Below, piece by piece: positions 1 through 7,915 of a stretch of 11,970 bases of DNA; within the stretch, counting starts at the first letter, position 1, and every line of letters starts with the position of its first letter. The translations under genes were made by a program, and so were the position numbers. The stretch comes from Thermoanaerobaculales bacterium (GTDB lineage Bacteria > Acidobacteriota > Thermoanaerobaculia > Thermoanaerobaculales > Sulfomarinibacteraceae): positions 1-11,970 of the forward strand of contig JAOZPW010000060.1 in NCBI GenBank assembly GCA_029932545.1. Direction: 5' to 3'. The notes under the pieces were generated by a model, which saw only the letters and a list, made by a program, of their open reading frames with translations, did not search any database and was not told the DNA's origin.

Positions 1-263
1 ACGGAGCGCAGCGCCGGCTCGACCCGGAGTTGGAACCCTTGATCGCCCATGTGCGAAAAGTATCAAAACTCCCCGTCGCCGTGGGCTTCGGCATCAGTGA
101 TTCCGAACAGGTCCGGCAGGTGGCCCGCTGGGCCGACGGGGTCGTTGTCGGTTCGGCAATCGTCAACCAGGTGGCCTCGCTCGGTGACAGTGACAAACTG
201 GCTCCGGCAATCGAAGACTTTGTCCGGCCGATGGTCGAAGCCTGCAATACTCAAGGCTCCTGA
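1..263 (+). CDS. trpA: Tryptophan synthase alpha chain, C-terminal fragment
   Basis: This is the last 86 or so codons of TrpA; the start lies before the window. TrpA cleaves indole-3-glycerol phosphate to indole and glyceraldehyde 3-phosphate in the cytoplasm and passes indole to TrpB, the last step of tryptophan synthesis. Reading from base 3, the segment LPVAVGFGIS is the phosphate-binding loop late in the TIM barrel, and DGVVVGSAIV is the second phosphate-contacting strand and loop; both are hallmarks of the family. The fragment ends with a short C-terminal helix, FVRPMVEACNTQGS, at a TGA stop (261-263). The next gene, rsmA, starts at 265, so the two are almost certainly co-transcribed and perhaps translationally coupled. 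Identification is firm from the two motifs; completeness of the gene upstream cannot be judged. Confidence 0.93.
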   Translation, partial: GAQRRLDPELEPLIAHVRKVSKLPVAVGFGISDSEQVRQVARWADGVVVGSAIVNQVASLGDSDKLAPAIEDFVRPMVEACNTQGS

Positions 264-264
264 C

Positions 265-1047
265 GTGGGACGTCCGAAAAGACGGCAACTGGGGCAGAAC
301 TTCCTGATTGACCCGCAGGTCATCCAGCGGATTGCCACCCTGACAAAACCGAACCCGCCAAGGGTCCTGGAGATCGGACCGGGGCGGGGGGCGTTGACCG
401 GGGTCCTGCTCGAACGATTCGACCGTGTCCTGGCCCTGGAAGTCGATGCCGGTCTGATCCCATCCCTGGAGACGAATTTCGCAGGTACGGCGCTTGAGGT
501 CAGGTCGAGCGATGCCCTCAAAGAACCTCTGGACCCTCTCCTTGAAGCCGAGAAACCCTGGCAGGTCGCCGCCAACCTCCCCTACTCTGTGGGAACCGCC
601 ATCCTCAGGCGACTCTTGCCACGCCACGACCTCATAACCCGCATCGTCGTCATGCTCCAGGCCGAGGTCGTCGATCGACTGGTGGCCGAACCTTCAGGCT
701 CCGGCCACGGTCTGCTGGCCCTCGAACGGGCGGCGTATGCCGAGGCTTCAGTGGCCTTCGACGTTCCACCCGCCGCCTTCCGGCCACAGCCGAAGGTCCA
801 CTCAACCGTCACGGTCATCGACCTCAAACCACCGGAGTTTTCCGAAGAGGAACTCAAATCCGCCTTCCACTTGGCCTCTCACGGCTTGAACCGGGCACGA
901 AAGACCCTGCCCAACGCCCTAAAACCCCTTATGGACCTCGACCAGATCGAGCGCAGCGGCCTCGACCCCGGCGACCGTCCCGGAACCCTCGATCTCGCCG
1001 ACTGGGTCCGTCTGGCTCAGGTTGTCAAAATCCGTGAACCACAGTAA
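265..1047 (+). CDS. rsmA: 16S rRNA dimethyladenosine transferase RsmA (KsgA)
   Basis: RsmA uses S-adenosylmethionine to dimethylate two adjacent adenines near the 3' end of 16S rRNA during late 30S assembly. The GTG start at 265 is chosen because it lies 1 nt after the trpA stop, has an AAGG at 253-256, and gives the usual N-terminus, with LGQNFLID directly after a basic leader. The protein is 260 residues, normal for the family. Visible motifs: SAM-binding motif I VLEIGPGRGALT (about residues 34-45), the acidic residue binding the SAM ribose in LALEVDA (Glu59), the catalytic NLPY (104-107), and the C-terminal FRPQPKVHSTV that precedes the helical domain. The open frame continues upstream to base 49 inside trpA, but that part is unlike RsmA and is not used. 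The product is confident. Confidence 0.96.
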   Translation: MGRPKRRQLGQNFLIDPQVIQRIATLTKPNPPRVLEIGPGRGALTGVLLERFDRVLALEVDAGLIPSLETNFAGTALEVRSSDALKEPLDPLLEAEKPWQVAANLPYSVGTAILRRLLPRHDLITRIVVMLQAEVVDRLVAEPSGSGHGLLALERAAYAEASVAFDVPPAAFRPQPKVHSTVTVIDLKPPEFSEEELKSAFHLASHGLNRARKTLPNALKPLMDLDQIERSGLDPGDRPGTLDLADWVRLAQVVKIREPQ

Positions 1048-1100
1048 GTCGGGCGTAGCTGATCTATTCTTTTCGAAATCTCGGCTGACGAAAGGCACCA

Positions 1101-2978
1101 ATGATGCCACCTCGAGTCAAGAATGTTTTCCCCAACGCTGTTAGGGATTTCCTCAGGGCGTGGCCACGACTATTGGCCACCGACGTGGTCTACAAGATCA
1201 TCGCCTTGGTCGTACTCACGCCTGTGGTGGGCCTCGCCCTCAAGTTTTTCATAGCGACCGGAGGGAACACGGTCCTTGCGGATCAGGACATTCTGTACTT
1301 CGTTCTGAGCCCAGTGGGCCTGGCGGCTCTGGTCGTGGTGGGTGCGGTCAGCCTGGCGATTCTCACACTGGAACAGGCCTGCCTGATGGCGATCGGTTTC
1401 GGGGAGACCCGAGATCTTCACGTCCGTACCACTGACGCCCTCTGGTACGGCGCACGGCAGGTGGGGTCAGTGGTCAGGCTGGCGCTCCGTATCATCGTGC
1501 ACGTGTTACTGATTGCGGCGCCCTTCCTCACCGCAGGCGGTCTCGTCTACTTGTGGCTGCTCTCCGAGCACGACATCAATTTTTACCTCGCCGAGTGGCC
1601 GCCGATCTTCGTCTTCGGAGCCGGCGTTGTCGTTGTCCTGGTAGCCGTGATGGCGGTGCTGATCATTCGCCGTCTGTTGAGCTGGGCTTTCGCCCTGCCG
1701 CTGCTGCTCTTCGAGAACCTCAGCCCGTCAGAGGCGCTGACGACGAGTGCAAAGCGGACTGCAGACCACACGCTGATCGTCGGATTCACGCTTGTAGTCT
1801 GGGGCGCGGCGGCAGCATTGCTGTCAGCGGCGCCGCTGGCGATTGTCGGCATCCTTGGCCGCTGGACAGCACCGAAATTCGCCGGCTCTATGACCCTCCT
1901 GGTGATCGTCATGGGCTTTTTCCTCCTATTGTGGGGACTGCTTAGTCTGGTGGTGACGCTGATCAACCAATCGATGTTCGCCTTGCTGATCGTCCGACTG
2001 TACATCGCTCTCGGCAGTCCTGCCGACGCGCGGCTTTCGGGCAAGGCAGCCACAGAGAAATTGGCCACGAACCGACGACGGAGGATCTCAATCAAGTGGG
2101 CATTTGCCGGTCTCGTCCTGATCGGTGTTCTTGCGGCCGTCGCAGGCGCTGTCTTCTTGGACACCGTGCGGTTCGAAGACGATGTTGTGGTCATCGCCCA
2201 CCGCGGGGCCGCCGGGAGCGCGCCGGAGAACACCCTCGCTTCGATCGAGTTGGCGGTCGAACAGGGTGCGGACATCATCGAGATCGACGTCCAGGAGAGC
2301 GCGGACGGCGAGATCGTTGTCATCCACGACAGCGACCTCATGAGGGTCGGTCGCCGCCCCCTCAGGATCTGGGAGGCCACCTACGAGGAAATCCTCGAAG
2401 TCGATGTCGGCAGTTGGTATGGGACCGAATTCAGCGACCAGCGGGTCCCCACTCTCGCGCAGGTACTCGAACTGTGCAAGGGGCGGGCGATGGTCGACAT
2501 CGAGCTCAAGGACTACGGCCACAACGAGCGCCTCGAGGAGAGGGTCGCCGAAATCGTCGAGAGAGTAGGCATGGAGGACGACATCGTGTTGATGTCCCTC
2601 GTCTCGAACATTGTTTCAACAATGAAAAATCTGCGGCCCGACTGGACGGTGGGGCTCTTGACCGCCAAAGCCGTCGGCAATTTGACCACTTCAGACGCCG
2701 ATTTCCTCGCCGTTCACGTCGGCATGGCGACCCCTGGCTTCGTACGCCGCGCCCATGCCGCCGGCAAGGAGGTCTTTGTGTGGACCGTCAACGACAAGCT
2801 CAACATGCACCGGATGATGAGCTGGGGCGTCGACGGCATCATCACTGACTATCCGGCGTTGGCAAGAACCGTCATCGAGGAGCGCACCGAATTGTCCTCA
2901 GCCGAACGCCTGATGCTCACGGCAGCATTCTGGATAGGGCTCGAACCGAAAGAACCACCGGCGAAAAGGGATCTTTAG
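1101..2978 (+). CDS. Membrane-anchored glycerophosphodiester phosphodiesterase
   Basis: The 625-residue protein has two parts. Residues 1 to about 355 form a multi-pass membrane domain (roughly seven or eight hydrophobic helices, the last around 331-352) resembling the membrane domain seen ahead of some GDPD enzymes; the stretch ENLSPSEALTTSAKRT is typical of it. Residues 360-610 are a GDPD catalytic domain that hydrolyses glycerophosphodiesters to glycerol 3-phosphate and an alcohol. Catalytic and metal residues are present: AHRG (His367, Arg368), EID (Glu394, Asp396), HD (409-410), ELK in the middle, and the closing WTVN and GVDGIITDYP. The domain probably faces the outside, but topology was not computed. 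An AAAGG at 1091-1095 lies before two adjacent ATGs (1101, 1104); the second has the better spacing. The gene sits 53 nt after rsmA and may be read from it. The substrate is unknown; the domain could also act on lipids. Confidence 0.9.
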   Translation: MMPPRVKNVFPNAVRDFLRAWPRLLATDVVYKIIALVVLTPVVGLALKFFIATGGNTVLADQDILYFVLSPVGLAALVVVGAVSLAILTLEQACLMAIGFGETRDLHVRTTDALWYGARQVGSVVRLALRIIVHVLLIAAPFLTAGGLVYLWLLSEHDINFYLAEWPPIFVFGAGVVVVLVAVMAVLIIRRLLSWAFALPLLLFENLSPSEALTTSAKRTADHTLIVGFTLVVWGAAAALLSAAPLAIVGILGRWTAPKFAGSMTLLVIVMGFFLLLWGLLSLVVTLINQSMFALLIVRLYIALGSPADARLSGKAATEKLATNRRRRISIKWAFAGLVLIGVLAAVAGAVFLDTVRFEDDVVVIAHRGAAGSAPENTLASIELAVEQGADIIEIDVQESADGEIVVIHDSDLMRVGRRPLRIWEATYEEILEVDVGSWYGTEFSDQRVPTLAQVLELCKGRAMVDIELKDYGHNERLEERVAEIVERVGMEDDIVLMSLVSNIVSTMKNLRPDWTVGLLTAKAVGNLTTSDADFLAVHVGMATPGFVRRAHAAGKEVFVWTVNDKLNMHRMMSWGVDGIITDYPALARTVIEERTELSSAERLMLTAAFWIGLEPKEPPAKRDL

Positions 2979-2993
2979 CAACTTATCCACGAA

Positions 2994-3014
2994 TTGCTTC
3001 GAAGGGCGAAGCAA
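2994..3014. other. Stem-loop after the phosphodiesterase gene
   Basis: TTGCTTCG at 2994-3001 pairs perfectly with CGAAGCAA at 3007-3014 around a 5-nt loop, 15 nt after the stop of the phosphodiesterase gene. The position suits a transcript end, but an A-run rather than a T-run follows on the plus strand, so it is not a standard intrinsic terminator. It could protect the mRNA 3' end. Confidence 0.4.
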
Positions 3015-3030
3015 AAGGAGGATACGTCGC

Positions 3031-3156
3031 GCTGTCAGCTGTCAGCTGGCACTTGCCATGCCATGCCATCGGTACCGATCGCTTCGCGAGGAACTGAACC
3101 TTTGGATCCGATCAGAACTGATCGAATGTACTGTCGGACTGACAGCTGAGAGCTGC
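3031..3156. repeat. Inverted heptad repeats enclosing small hairpins
   Basis: Between two convergent genes, GCTGTCAGCTGTCAG (3031-3045) is complementary to CTGACAGCTGAGAGC (3139-3153) with one mismatch in 15. Both arms are built from 7-bp units of the type AGCTGTC or AGCTCTC, also found after hutH at 9778. Inside lie a perfect 12-bp palindrome ATCGGTACCGAT (3068-3079), a small TTC-loop hairpin TCGCTTCGCGA (3079-3089) and a 7-bp hairpin CGATCAG/CTGATCG (3109-3124). The whole could fold as a closed stem with internal arms. There is no sign of an encoded protein. It may be a non-autonomous repeat element or a shared 3'-end structure; its role is unknown. Confidence 0.6.
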
Positions 3157-3199
3157 CCGGCGGGCCGGTCAGTCGCTTCTTGGTTCCGGCTCCACCGGA

Positions 3200-3985
3200 T
3201 TAACCCCCAAACAGCTTCGGCATCGCAGGCATGTCCATTGGTTCTCCGGTGATCTTGCTGGTGGCGCCTGAGAGGCCAAAGCCGATCAGCACGGTCTCCG
3301 AGTGCTGCGGGTCGCCGTTAACCATATCGTCGGACACAATCTTGACAATACCGAAGGGAACCTCACTCGAAATCCATTGGCTTGACGTGCTCTCCACTTT
3401 AATCTTCTTGAAAACAACCTTGGCACTGGAACTGCCTTGACCTCGGTATCGATCACACTCAAAGGTCCCCGCCGGAACGGTCATCGACTCGGCGCCGTCT
3501 TTGGTTAATGTGTAGCTGACCTTGAGGCCGATCGCCTTCGTCATGCCCCCCATCATCGATCCGGCACCCTTGATGCGCATCGGTTGGCTGTCACCGGCCT
3601 GCATGATGACCTCGGTCGCCATGTCGTTGAAGTTTCCGAGGGCGTTGGCGATGTCACCCTCGAGTACCGACTTCTTCATCAGAATCTTGATGTAGACCGG
3701 GTCTCCCTGAGGCTTGCGGCCCTTCTTCTTGACCTTGAAGCTGTTCATCTCCATTTCGGTCCACACGTATGGCTCACCTTCACGCTCTTCCTCACCGAGA
3801 TAGGAAATCCGCATCACCGTCACAATCTGTTTGCCGTCCTCATCGGTCATCGTCTGTTCGCGCTCCTGCCACGAACCGACCGGCGTCGACTCTTCAAAGT
3901 TGAAATCAATGGTGCCTGCAGCGGCCGTGCCGCCAAGGCTGATGACGGCACATAGGCCGAGTACGATAAGAAATGTTTTGCGCAT
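3200..3985 (-). CDS. Exported protein of unknown function
   Basis: The protein is 261 residues and begins with a clear signal peptide: basic MRKTF, a hydrophobic core to about residue 18, and a likely signal peptidase I site after GGTAAA (about residue 23). The mature part is rich in beta-type segments and reads like a soluble periplasmic or surface protein, with few cysteines and no lipobox. A middle segment, ESMTVPAGTFECDRYR, followed by QWISSEVPFGIVKIVS, recalls the layout of DUF3108-like exported proteins, in which a substrate protein is described as being converted to a given form, but that similarity is weak and no function is claimed. It ends with PMDMPAMPKLFGG. The start at 3985 is strongly supported by GGAGG at 3987-3991 on the minus strand. 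The gene stands alone, divergent from uppP and convergent with the phosphodiesterase gene. Confidence 0.85.
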   Translation of the reverse strand: MRKTFLIVLGLCAVISLGGTAAAGTIDFNFEESTPVGSWQEREQTMTDEDGKQIVTVMRISYLGEEEREGEPYVWTEMEMNSFKVKKKGRKPQGDPVYIKILMKKSVLEGDIANALGNFNDMATEVIMQAGDSQPMRIKGAGSMMGGMTKAIGLKVSYTLTKDGAESMTVPAGTFECDRYRGQGSSSAKVVFKKIKVESTSSQWISSEVPFGIVKIVSDDMVNGDPQHSETVLIGFGLSGATSKITGEPMDMPAMPKLFGG

Positions 3986-4216
3986 AGGTCCTCCGGTTCG
4001 AGTCTTTCATCCAATAACCGGGAGCCCTCTCAGAATATTCCGCCCCCGGCCCTGAATAGATCCACAGCGTCCGGTTGCGTCCCTTCGCCGCGCTAGGAGG
4101 GTGTAGGGCATTGAACACCTAAGCTGAGGGATTCTCGGCTTCAGCACACCTGCAGTGCTACCATTTGAGGCAATGCAACGGCATCCGGCATTTCCACGCC
4201 GCTTGAGGGCACCCTG
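3986..4216. promoter_or_regulatory. Divergent intergenic region with uppP leader hairpins
   Basis: This 231-nt gap separates the divergent exported-protein gene and uppP, so it should hold both promoters, but no convincing -35/-10 pair was found for either. Before uppP there are two hairpins in a row: AAGCTGAG (4121-4128) with CTCGGCTT (4134-4141), 8 bp with one G-U pair, and AGCAC (4143-4147) with GTGCT (4155-4159). They may lie in the uppP leader. No terminator-like T-run or known riboswitch was recognised. Confidence 0.35.
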
Positions 4217-5020
4217 GTGAGCTGGTGGCAGGCTCTCTTTCTCGGCATCCTTCAGGGGCTGACCGAATTCCTTCCGGTTTCCTCCTCGGGTCATTTGGCA
4301 CTGGCCCAGATGTTATTCGGACGGTTGGGATTGGCATTTCACCAGCCCGGAGTTGTATTTGACGCCATGCTGCACGTCGGCACGGCGACCGCGGTGGTGT
4401 GGTCCGAGCGACGCCAACTCGGCCGTTGGCTGACGACGGTGGACGGCCGCCGTTTGCTGGGCCTGCTGGTGCTGGGAACCCTGGCAACCGCGGTTGTGGC
4501 CTTCCCCTTGAGAGATTTGGCGACGGCGGCATTTGAGCAACCGATGGTCATCGGCGTGTGCCTCATAATCACCGGTCTCCTGGTGTTTTCAACTCGCATC
4601 TTCAAGCGCGGACATCACACCGAGGCAACGACACATTGGAAACACGCGGCCCTGATCGGACTGATCCAGGGGTTGGCGGTCTTCCCGGGAATCTCCCGGT
4701 CCGGCGCGACGATCACCGCAGGTCTCGGCACAGGCCTCGACCGGGCATGGGCCGCCAGGTTCTCCTTTTTGATGAGTGTTCCGGCAATCGCCGGGGCAAC
4801 CCTGGTCGAGTTGGTGTCCCAGCGTGAAGCACTGGCGGTTGCCGGCGTCAATTTCTGGGGACCAACGATCATCGGGGGTATCGCCGCGGCGGTCGTCGGC
4901 CTTGTCGCACTCCAGTTGGTCATCCGCATGGTCAGTTCCCGCGTTTTCGATCGTTTCGCCTGGTATTGTTTCCCCCTTGGGGCATTGGTGATCGTACTCG
5001 CCATGGCGGGGATCCTGTGA
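4217..5020 (+). CDS. uppP: Undecaprenyl-diphosphate phosphatase UppP (BacA)
   Basis: UppP is an integral membrane enzyme that removes a phosphate from undecaprenyl diphosphate, regenerating the lipid carrier for peptidoglycan and other wall polymers; overexpression is known to give bacitracin resistance. At 267 residues it matches the family length. The two signature motifs are complete: QGLTEFLPVSSSGH at residues 13-26 (Glu17, Ser22-24, His26) and PGISRSGAT from residue 157 (Arg161). Multiple hydrophobic helices cover most of the chain. The GTG start at 4217 follows GAGGG at 4205-4209 and gives the standard N-terminus. Its stop overlaps the start of ftsK (GTGA, 5017-5020), which implies translational coupling and links lipid carrier recycling with division gene expression. 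Confidence 0.97.
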   Translation: MSWWQALFLGILQGLTEFLPVSSSGHLALAQMLFGRLGLAFHQPGVVFDAMLHVGTATAVVWSERRQLGRWLTTVDGRRLLGLLVLGTLATAVVAFPLRDLATAAFEQPMVIGVCLIITGLLVFSTRIFKRGHHTEATTHWKHAALIGLIQGLAVFPGISRSGATITAGLGTGLDRAWAARFSFLMSVPAIAGATLVELVSQREALAVAGVNFWGPTIIGGIAAAVVGLVALQLVIRMVSSRVFDRFAWYCFPLGALVIVLAMAGIL

Positions 5021-7452
5021 ACGAGCGCACCCTTCGGGAGATTGCAGCGGTAGCCTTGATTCTCGGCGCCATTTTGATGGCGGTGGCCCTGATCAGCCAC
5101 CATCCAATGGATCCCAGCCCCTTCCGGACTCAAACCGCTCACGATACACCCCTGAACCTTGTCGGGTGGCTTGGGGCCAGCGTGTCGGCATTTCTGCTTG
5201 GCGTGTTCGGCGTATCTGCAGTCCTCCTGCCGATCCTGGCAGCAGTTCTGGGGTGGTTCCTCCTCCGACAACATGTTCCGGACGGACTCAAATGGGTCGG
5301 CATCGGCTGGTTGCTGGTCCTGATGTCCATTCCCGGGCTGGTAGGTCTCTTGTGTTCCGAGGTGTCTTTTAAGGGCGGCGCCTTGTCGTGCGGGGGCCTG
5401 ATCGGGCATGCGACCGGCGACCTACTGGGTGGTCTGGCCGGACCGGTCGGGCGCGTGATTATCCTGATCTTTTTCATCATTGCCGGGCTCTTGTTAGTTT
5501 CTGGACTCTCGGTGGAACGGGGCGCCGACGGCATACTCCGCCAATTGGCCGACCGGATACGACGACGCCGGGGAATCAAAGAGGATCGACAGCGTCAACA
5601 ACAAAAAGAGGATGACCGCCGAGCCGTCCTCAGCCGCCAGCACGACCGCCTGACCGAGAATTACCCGGGGCCAGGATCGATTACGGTCAAGGAGCTCAAG
5701 GGCAAGGGGAGTATCCGAATCAACCGCCGCAAGGGAGGTACCGGCTCCGAGGATTGCGCCGGGGATCAACCGCATCTGGACCTCCAGATCAATCGACCGG
5801 AGACCTCCAGCGCAAAACGGTCGAAGACACCGAAAAAACCCCGGACCAAGTCCTCTGCACCAAAACAGAATAGCCAAATCCAGGAGGAGTTCGACTTCGT
5901 CGAAGACCTGGACACCTACGATCTGCCACGACTGTCCTTCCTTGATACCCAGGACGATGAGGTTGAGCGGGACTCGTCGGCACTGATGGAAATCGGCCGA
6001 ATGTTGACCGACAAATGTCAGGAATTCAAGGTCCGGGGCGAGGTTGTCAACATTCGAACCGGACCGGTAGTGACCACCTACGAATTCCGGCTGGCGTCGG
6101 GCGTCAAGATCGCCGCAGTCCAGAATCTCTCCGAGGACCTCGCACTGGCCCTACGCACCTCGTCAGTCCGAATCGACCGCATCCCCGGCCGCGCGACCGT
6201 CGGCATCGAGGTTCCCAACCCCGAGCCCGAGGTCATCAAGCTTTCCAAGATCATCGACGCTCCGGAGTTCCAGCGAGCCCGATCGTTCTTGACGTTGTGC
6301 ATGGGCGTTGACATCCGCGGCAATCCCTTCGTCACTGATTTACAGAGGGCGCCTCACCTCCTGATCGGCGGCTTCACCGGTTCGGGAAAATCGGTCGGTA
6401 TCAACGCGATGATTCTGTCGATCCTTTTCAAGGCCCGACCCGATGAGGTCAAGTTCATCATGGTCGACCCGAAGATGGTCGAGTTGGGTGTCTACAAGGA
6501 TATCCCCCACCTCCTGACACCGATCATCACCGAACCCAAAAAAGCGGCCAACGCCCTGGGATGGGCGGTCGACGAGATGGACCAACGGTACCGGAAACTC
6601 GCAACCCTCGGGGTTCGAAACCTCGAGCAGTACAACCAGCTGGTCGGCGACCCCAAACAGCTGAAATTGACCCGGGAACGACTGCTCGGCGAGGGGGATG
6701 AGGATCAGAATTTCGAACCCATGCCCTTCATCGTCATCATCATTGACGAGTTGGCCGATCTGATGATGACGGCGGGACGGGCGGTTGAGGAGGCGATCAC
6801 GCGCATCGCTCAGAAGGCTCGGGCGGTGGGCCTGCACCTGATCTGCGCGACGCAGCGGCCCTCCGTCGATGTCCTGACCGGCATCATCAAGGCCAATTTC
6901 CCGGTCCGGGTCGCCTACAAGGTTCGATCTCGGCATGACTCACGGACCATCCTGGACGCCATCGGCGCGGAGCACCTGATCGGACGGGGCGACATGCTCT
7001 ATCTGCCTCCCGGCACCTCGAACATCATGCGCATCCACGGCCCCCTTGTGACCGAGAAGGAAATCGCACACGTGGTTCGCTACATCAAGCGTTTTGGAAA
7101 ACCAGAATACGAAAAGGGCATTCTGAGCCACCAGCCCCTCGGAGGCAACGACCGGGGATCTGGGGGCGGGAGCGGATCCACTGATGGTTCAGAGCCCTTC
7201 GAAGATCCGATGTACGAAAAGGCTGTGCGTTTGGTCGTTACCGAGCACAAGGCATCAGCATCGCATATTCAAAGGCGATTGCGCCTGGGTTACACCCGAT
7301 CAGCCCGATTGATCGATATGATGGAAAGCGAAGGCATCGTCGGTCCGGCCGCCGGGTCGAAGGGCAGGGAGATCCTGGTGCCCGAAAACTATTTCGCCGA
7401 GGTTGACGAGACCCACGCCCTCAACGGCGACGACGACTCTGGGGAGGCTTGA
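5017..7452 (+). CDS. ftsK: DNA translocase FtsK
   Basis: FtsK is a septum-anchored ATPase that pumps chromosomal DNA during division and helps dimer resolution near the terminus. From the GTG at 5017, the protein is 811 residues. The N-terminal part (to about residue 168) carries around four membrane helices. A charged, Lys/Arg/Pro-rich linker follows to about residue 300. The motor has Walker A GGFTGSGKS (451-459, Lys458), Walker B IVIIIDE (Asp577, Glu578), and the conserved CATQRPSVDVLTG, SRTILD and GDMLYLPPG segments. A C-terminal winged-helix gamma domain starts near residue 729 and includes RLRLGYTRSARLIDMME, which reads polar DNA sites. The start is set by the GTGA overlap with uppP and GGCGGGG at 5005-5011; the frame is open back to 4966, but this would overlap uppP further. 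The family is certain. Confidence 0.96.
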   Translation: MNERTLREIAAVALILGAILMAVALISHHPMDPSPFRTQTAHDTPLNLVGWLGASVSAFLLGVFGVSAVLLPILAAVLGWFLLRQHVPDGLKWVGIGWLLVLMSIPGLVGLLCSEVSFKGGALSCGGLIGHATGDLLGGLAGPVGRVIILIFFIIAGLLLVSGLSVERGADGILRQLADRIRRRRGIKEDRQRQQQKEDDRRAVLSRQHDRLTENYPGPGSITVKELKGKGSIRINRRKGGTGSEDCAGDQPHLDLQINRPETSSAKRSKTPKKPRTKSSAPKQNSQIQEEFDFVEDLDTYDLPRLSFLDTQDDEVERDSSALMEIGRMLTDKCQEFKVRGEVVNIRTGPVVTTYEFRLASGVKIAAVQNLSEDLALALRTSSVRIDRIPGRATVGIEVPNPEPEVIKLSKIIDAPEFQRARSFLTLCMGVDIRGNPFVTDLQRAPHLLIGGFTGSGKSVGINAMILSILFKARPDEVKFIMVDPKMVELGVYKDIPHLLTPIITEPKKAANALGWAVDEMDQRYRKLATLGVRNLEQYNQLVGDPKQLKLTRERLLGEGDEDQNFEPMPFIVIIIDELADLMMTAGRAVEEAITRIAQKARAVGLHLICATQRPSVDVLTGIIKANFPVRVAYKVRSRHDSRTILDAIGAEHLIGRGDMLYLPPGTSNIMRIHGPLVTEKEIAHVVRYIKRFGKPEYEKGILSHQPLGGNDRGSGGGSGSTDGSEPFEDPMYEKAVRLVVTEHKASASHIQRRLRLGYTRSARLIDMMESEGIVGPAAGSKGREILVPENYFAEVDETHALNGDDDSGEA

Positions 7453-7453
7453 G

Positions 7454-7771
7454 ATGGAATCTTTCGAATTTGCAGGACTGGACATACTGACGCTCGGCGC
7501 CCTGGGCACGGCATCCGCGCTCCTCGTAGTCTTGATCATCAGTTTCCGCTCCCGCGGACGAGTCTTTTGTCAGTACCTCAAACACATGAGCGGCATCGAA
7601 CTCAATCCGAAGATGGTCAACCGAGTCTTCAAACACAACGGGTGTGCGGGCGTTCGAGACCTCCTGATCGATCTGATCATCCAGGAGGATCTGTCCGACC
7701 CCTCTCGAGTCGTGACCCCGGGCAGCAAGCCGGACCGCTCGATCTATGACTCCGGCGTCTTCGACCGCTAA
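7454..7771 (+). CDS. Small single-helix membrane protein following ftsK
   Basis: This 105-residue protein is not recognised. The ATG at 7454 lies 1 nt after the ftsK stop and 6 nt after a strong GGGGAGG (7441-7447, inside the end of ftsK), so it is very likely translated and co-transcribed with uppP and ftsK. One hydrophobic helix spans about residues 9-30 (ILTLGALGTASALLVVLIIS), followed by basic residues RSRGR, which predicts the C-terminal 70 residues to be cytoplasmic. That part is mixed helical, with FCQYLKHMSGIELNPKMVNR and a segment VRDLLIDLIIQEDLSDPSR, and two cysteines (in VFCQY and NGCAG). An open frame extends upstream to 7403 within ftsK but the RBS supports 7454. Context suggests an envelope or division accessory role, which is inference only. 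Confidence 0.8.
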   Translation: MESFEFAGLDILTLGALGTASALLVVLIISFRSRGRVFCQYLKHMSGIELNPKMVNRVFKHNGCAGVRDLLIDLIIQEDLSDPSRVVTPGSKPDRSIYDSGVFDR

Positions 7772-7915
7772 CTCGATCTCATGCCACCAACGGCCGTACT
7801 GTGCTACTTGGCGGCGAATCTCGTCGGGGTCTGTGATGCGTGTCTTCCCGGGTAACGCTCGGCGAGTGCGTCTGCGATCGAGTGTTGGCCGAGGGCAGTA
7901 GGCCGTCGAGGTCAT
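7769..7915 (-). pseudogene. Possible N-terminal remnant of a CmoB-like methyltransferase
   Basis: On the minus strand, from an ATG at 7915-7913, a reading frame gives a peptide ending ITDPDEIRRQVAQYGRWW then HEIEL, up to the stop codon of the small membrane gene on the other strand. The pattern of an acidic helix, RRQVAQYG, then WWHEIEL resembles the start of methyltransferases related to CmoB and similar SAM enzymes, where a Trp-(aromatic)-His-x-Ile/Leu motif is followed by the Rossmann domain. Here nothing like a Rossmann domain follows: beyond 7769 the frame simply reads antisense to the preceding gene. No good ribosome site is seen. This may be a broken relic or chance resemblance. Confidence 0.25.

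Noticed and set aside
49..264. Upstream extension of the rsmA frame into trpA
   Set aside because: The extra peptide is rich in Ser, Arg and Trp, unlike RsmA, and overlaps conserved trpA sequence; the GTG at 265 fits the family N-terminus.
1583..2380. A 265-codon minus-strand frame inside the phosphodiesterase gene
   Set aside because: It is a shadow of the coding strand with low-complexity Ser/Thr/Arg content and no family motif.
3055..3069. Three GCCAT units in a row as a possible microsatellite
   Set aside because: Only three 5-bp units, too few to claim a repeat array.
4615..5409. A 264-codon minus-strand frame across the uppP-ftsK junction
   Set aside because: It runs antisense to two clearly conserved genes and shows no recognisable domain.
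6340..6936. A 198-codon minus-strand frame inside ftsK
   Set aside because: It lies opposite the most conserved part of the FtsK motor and is a composition shadow.
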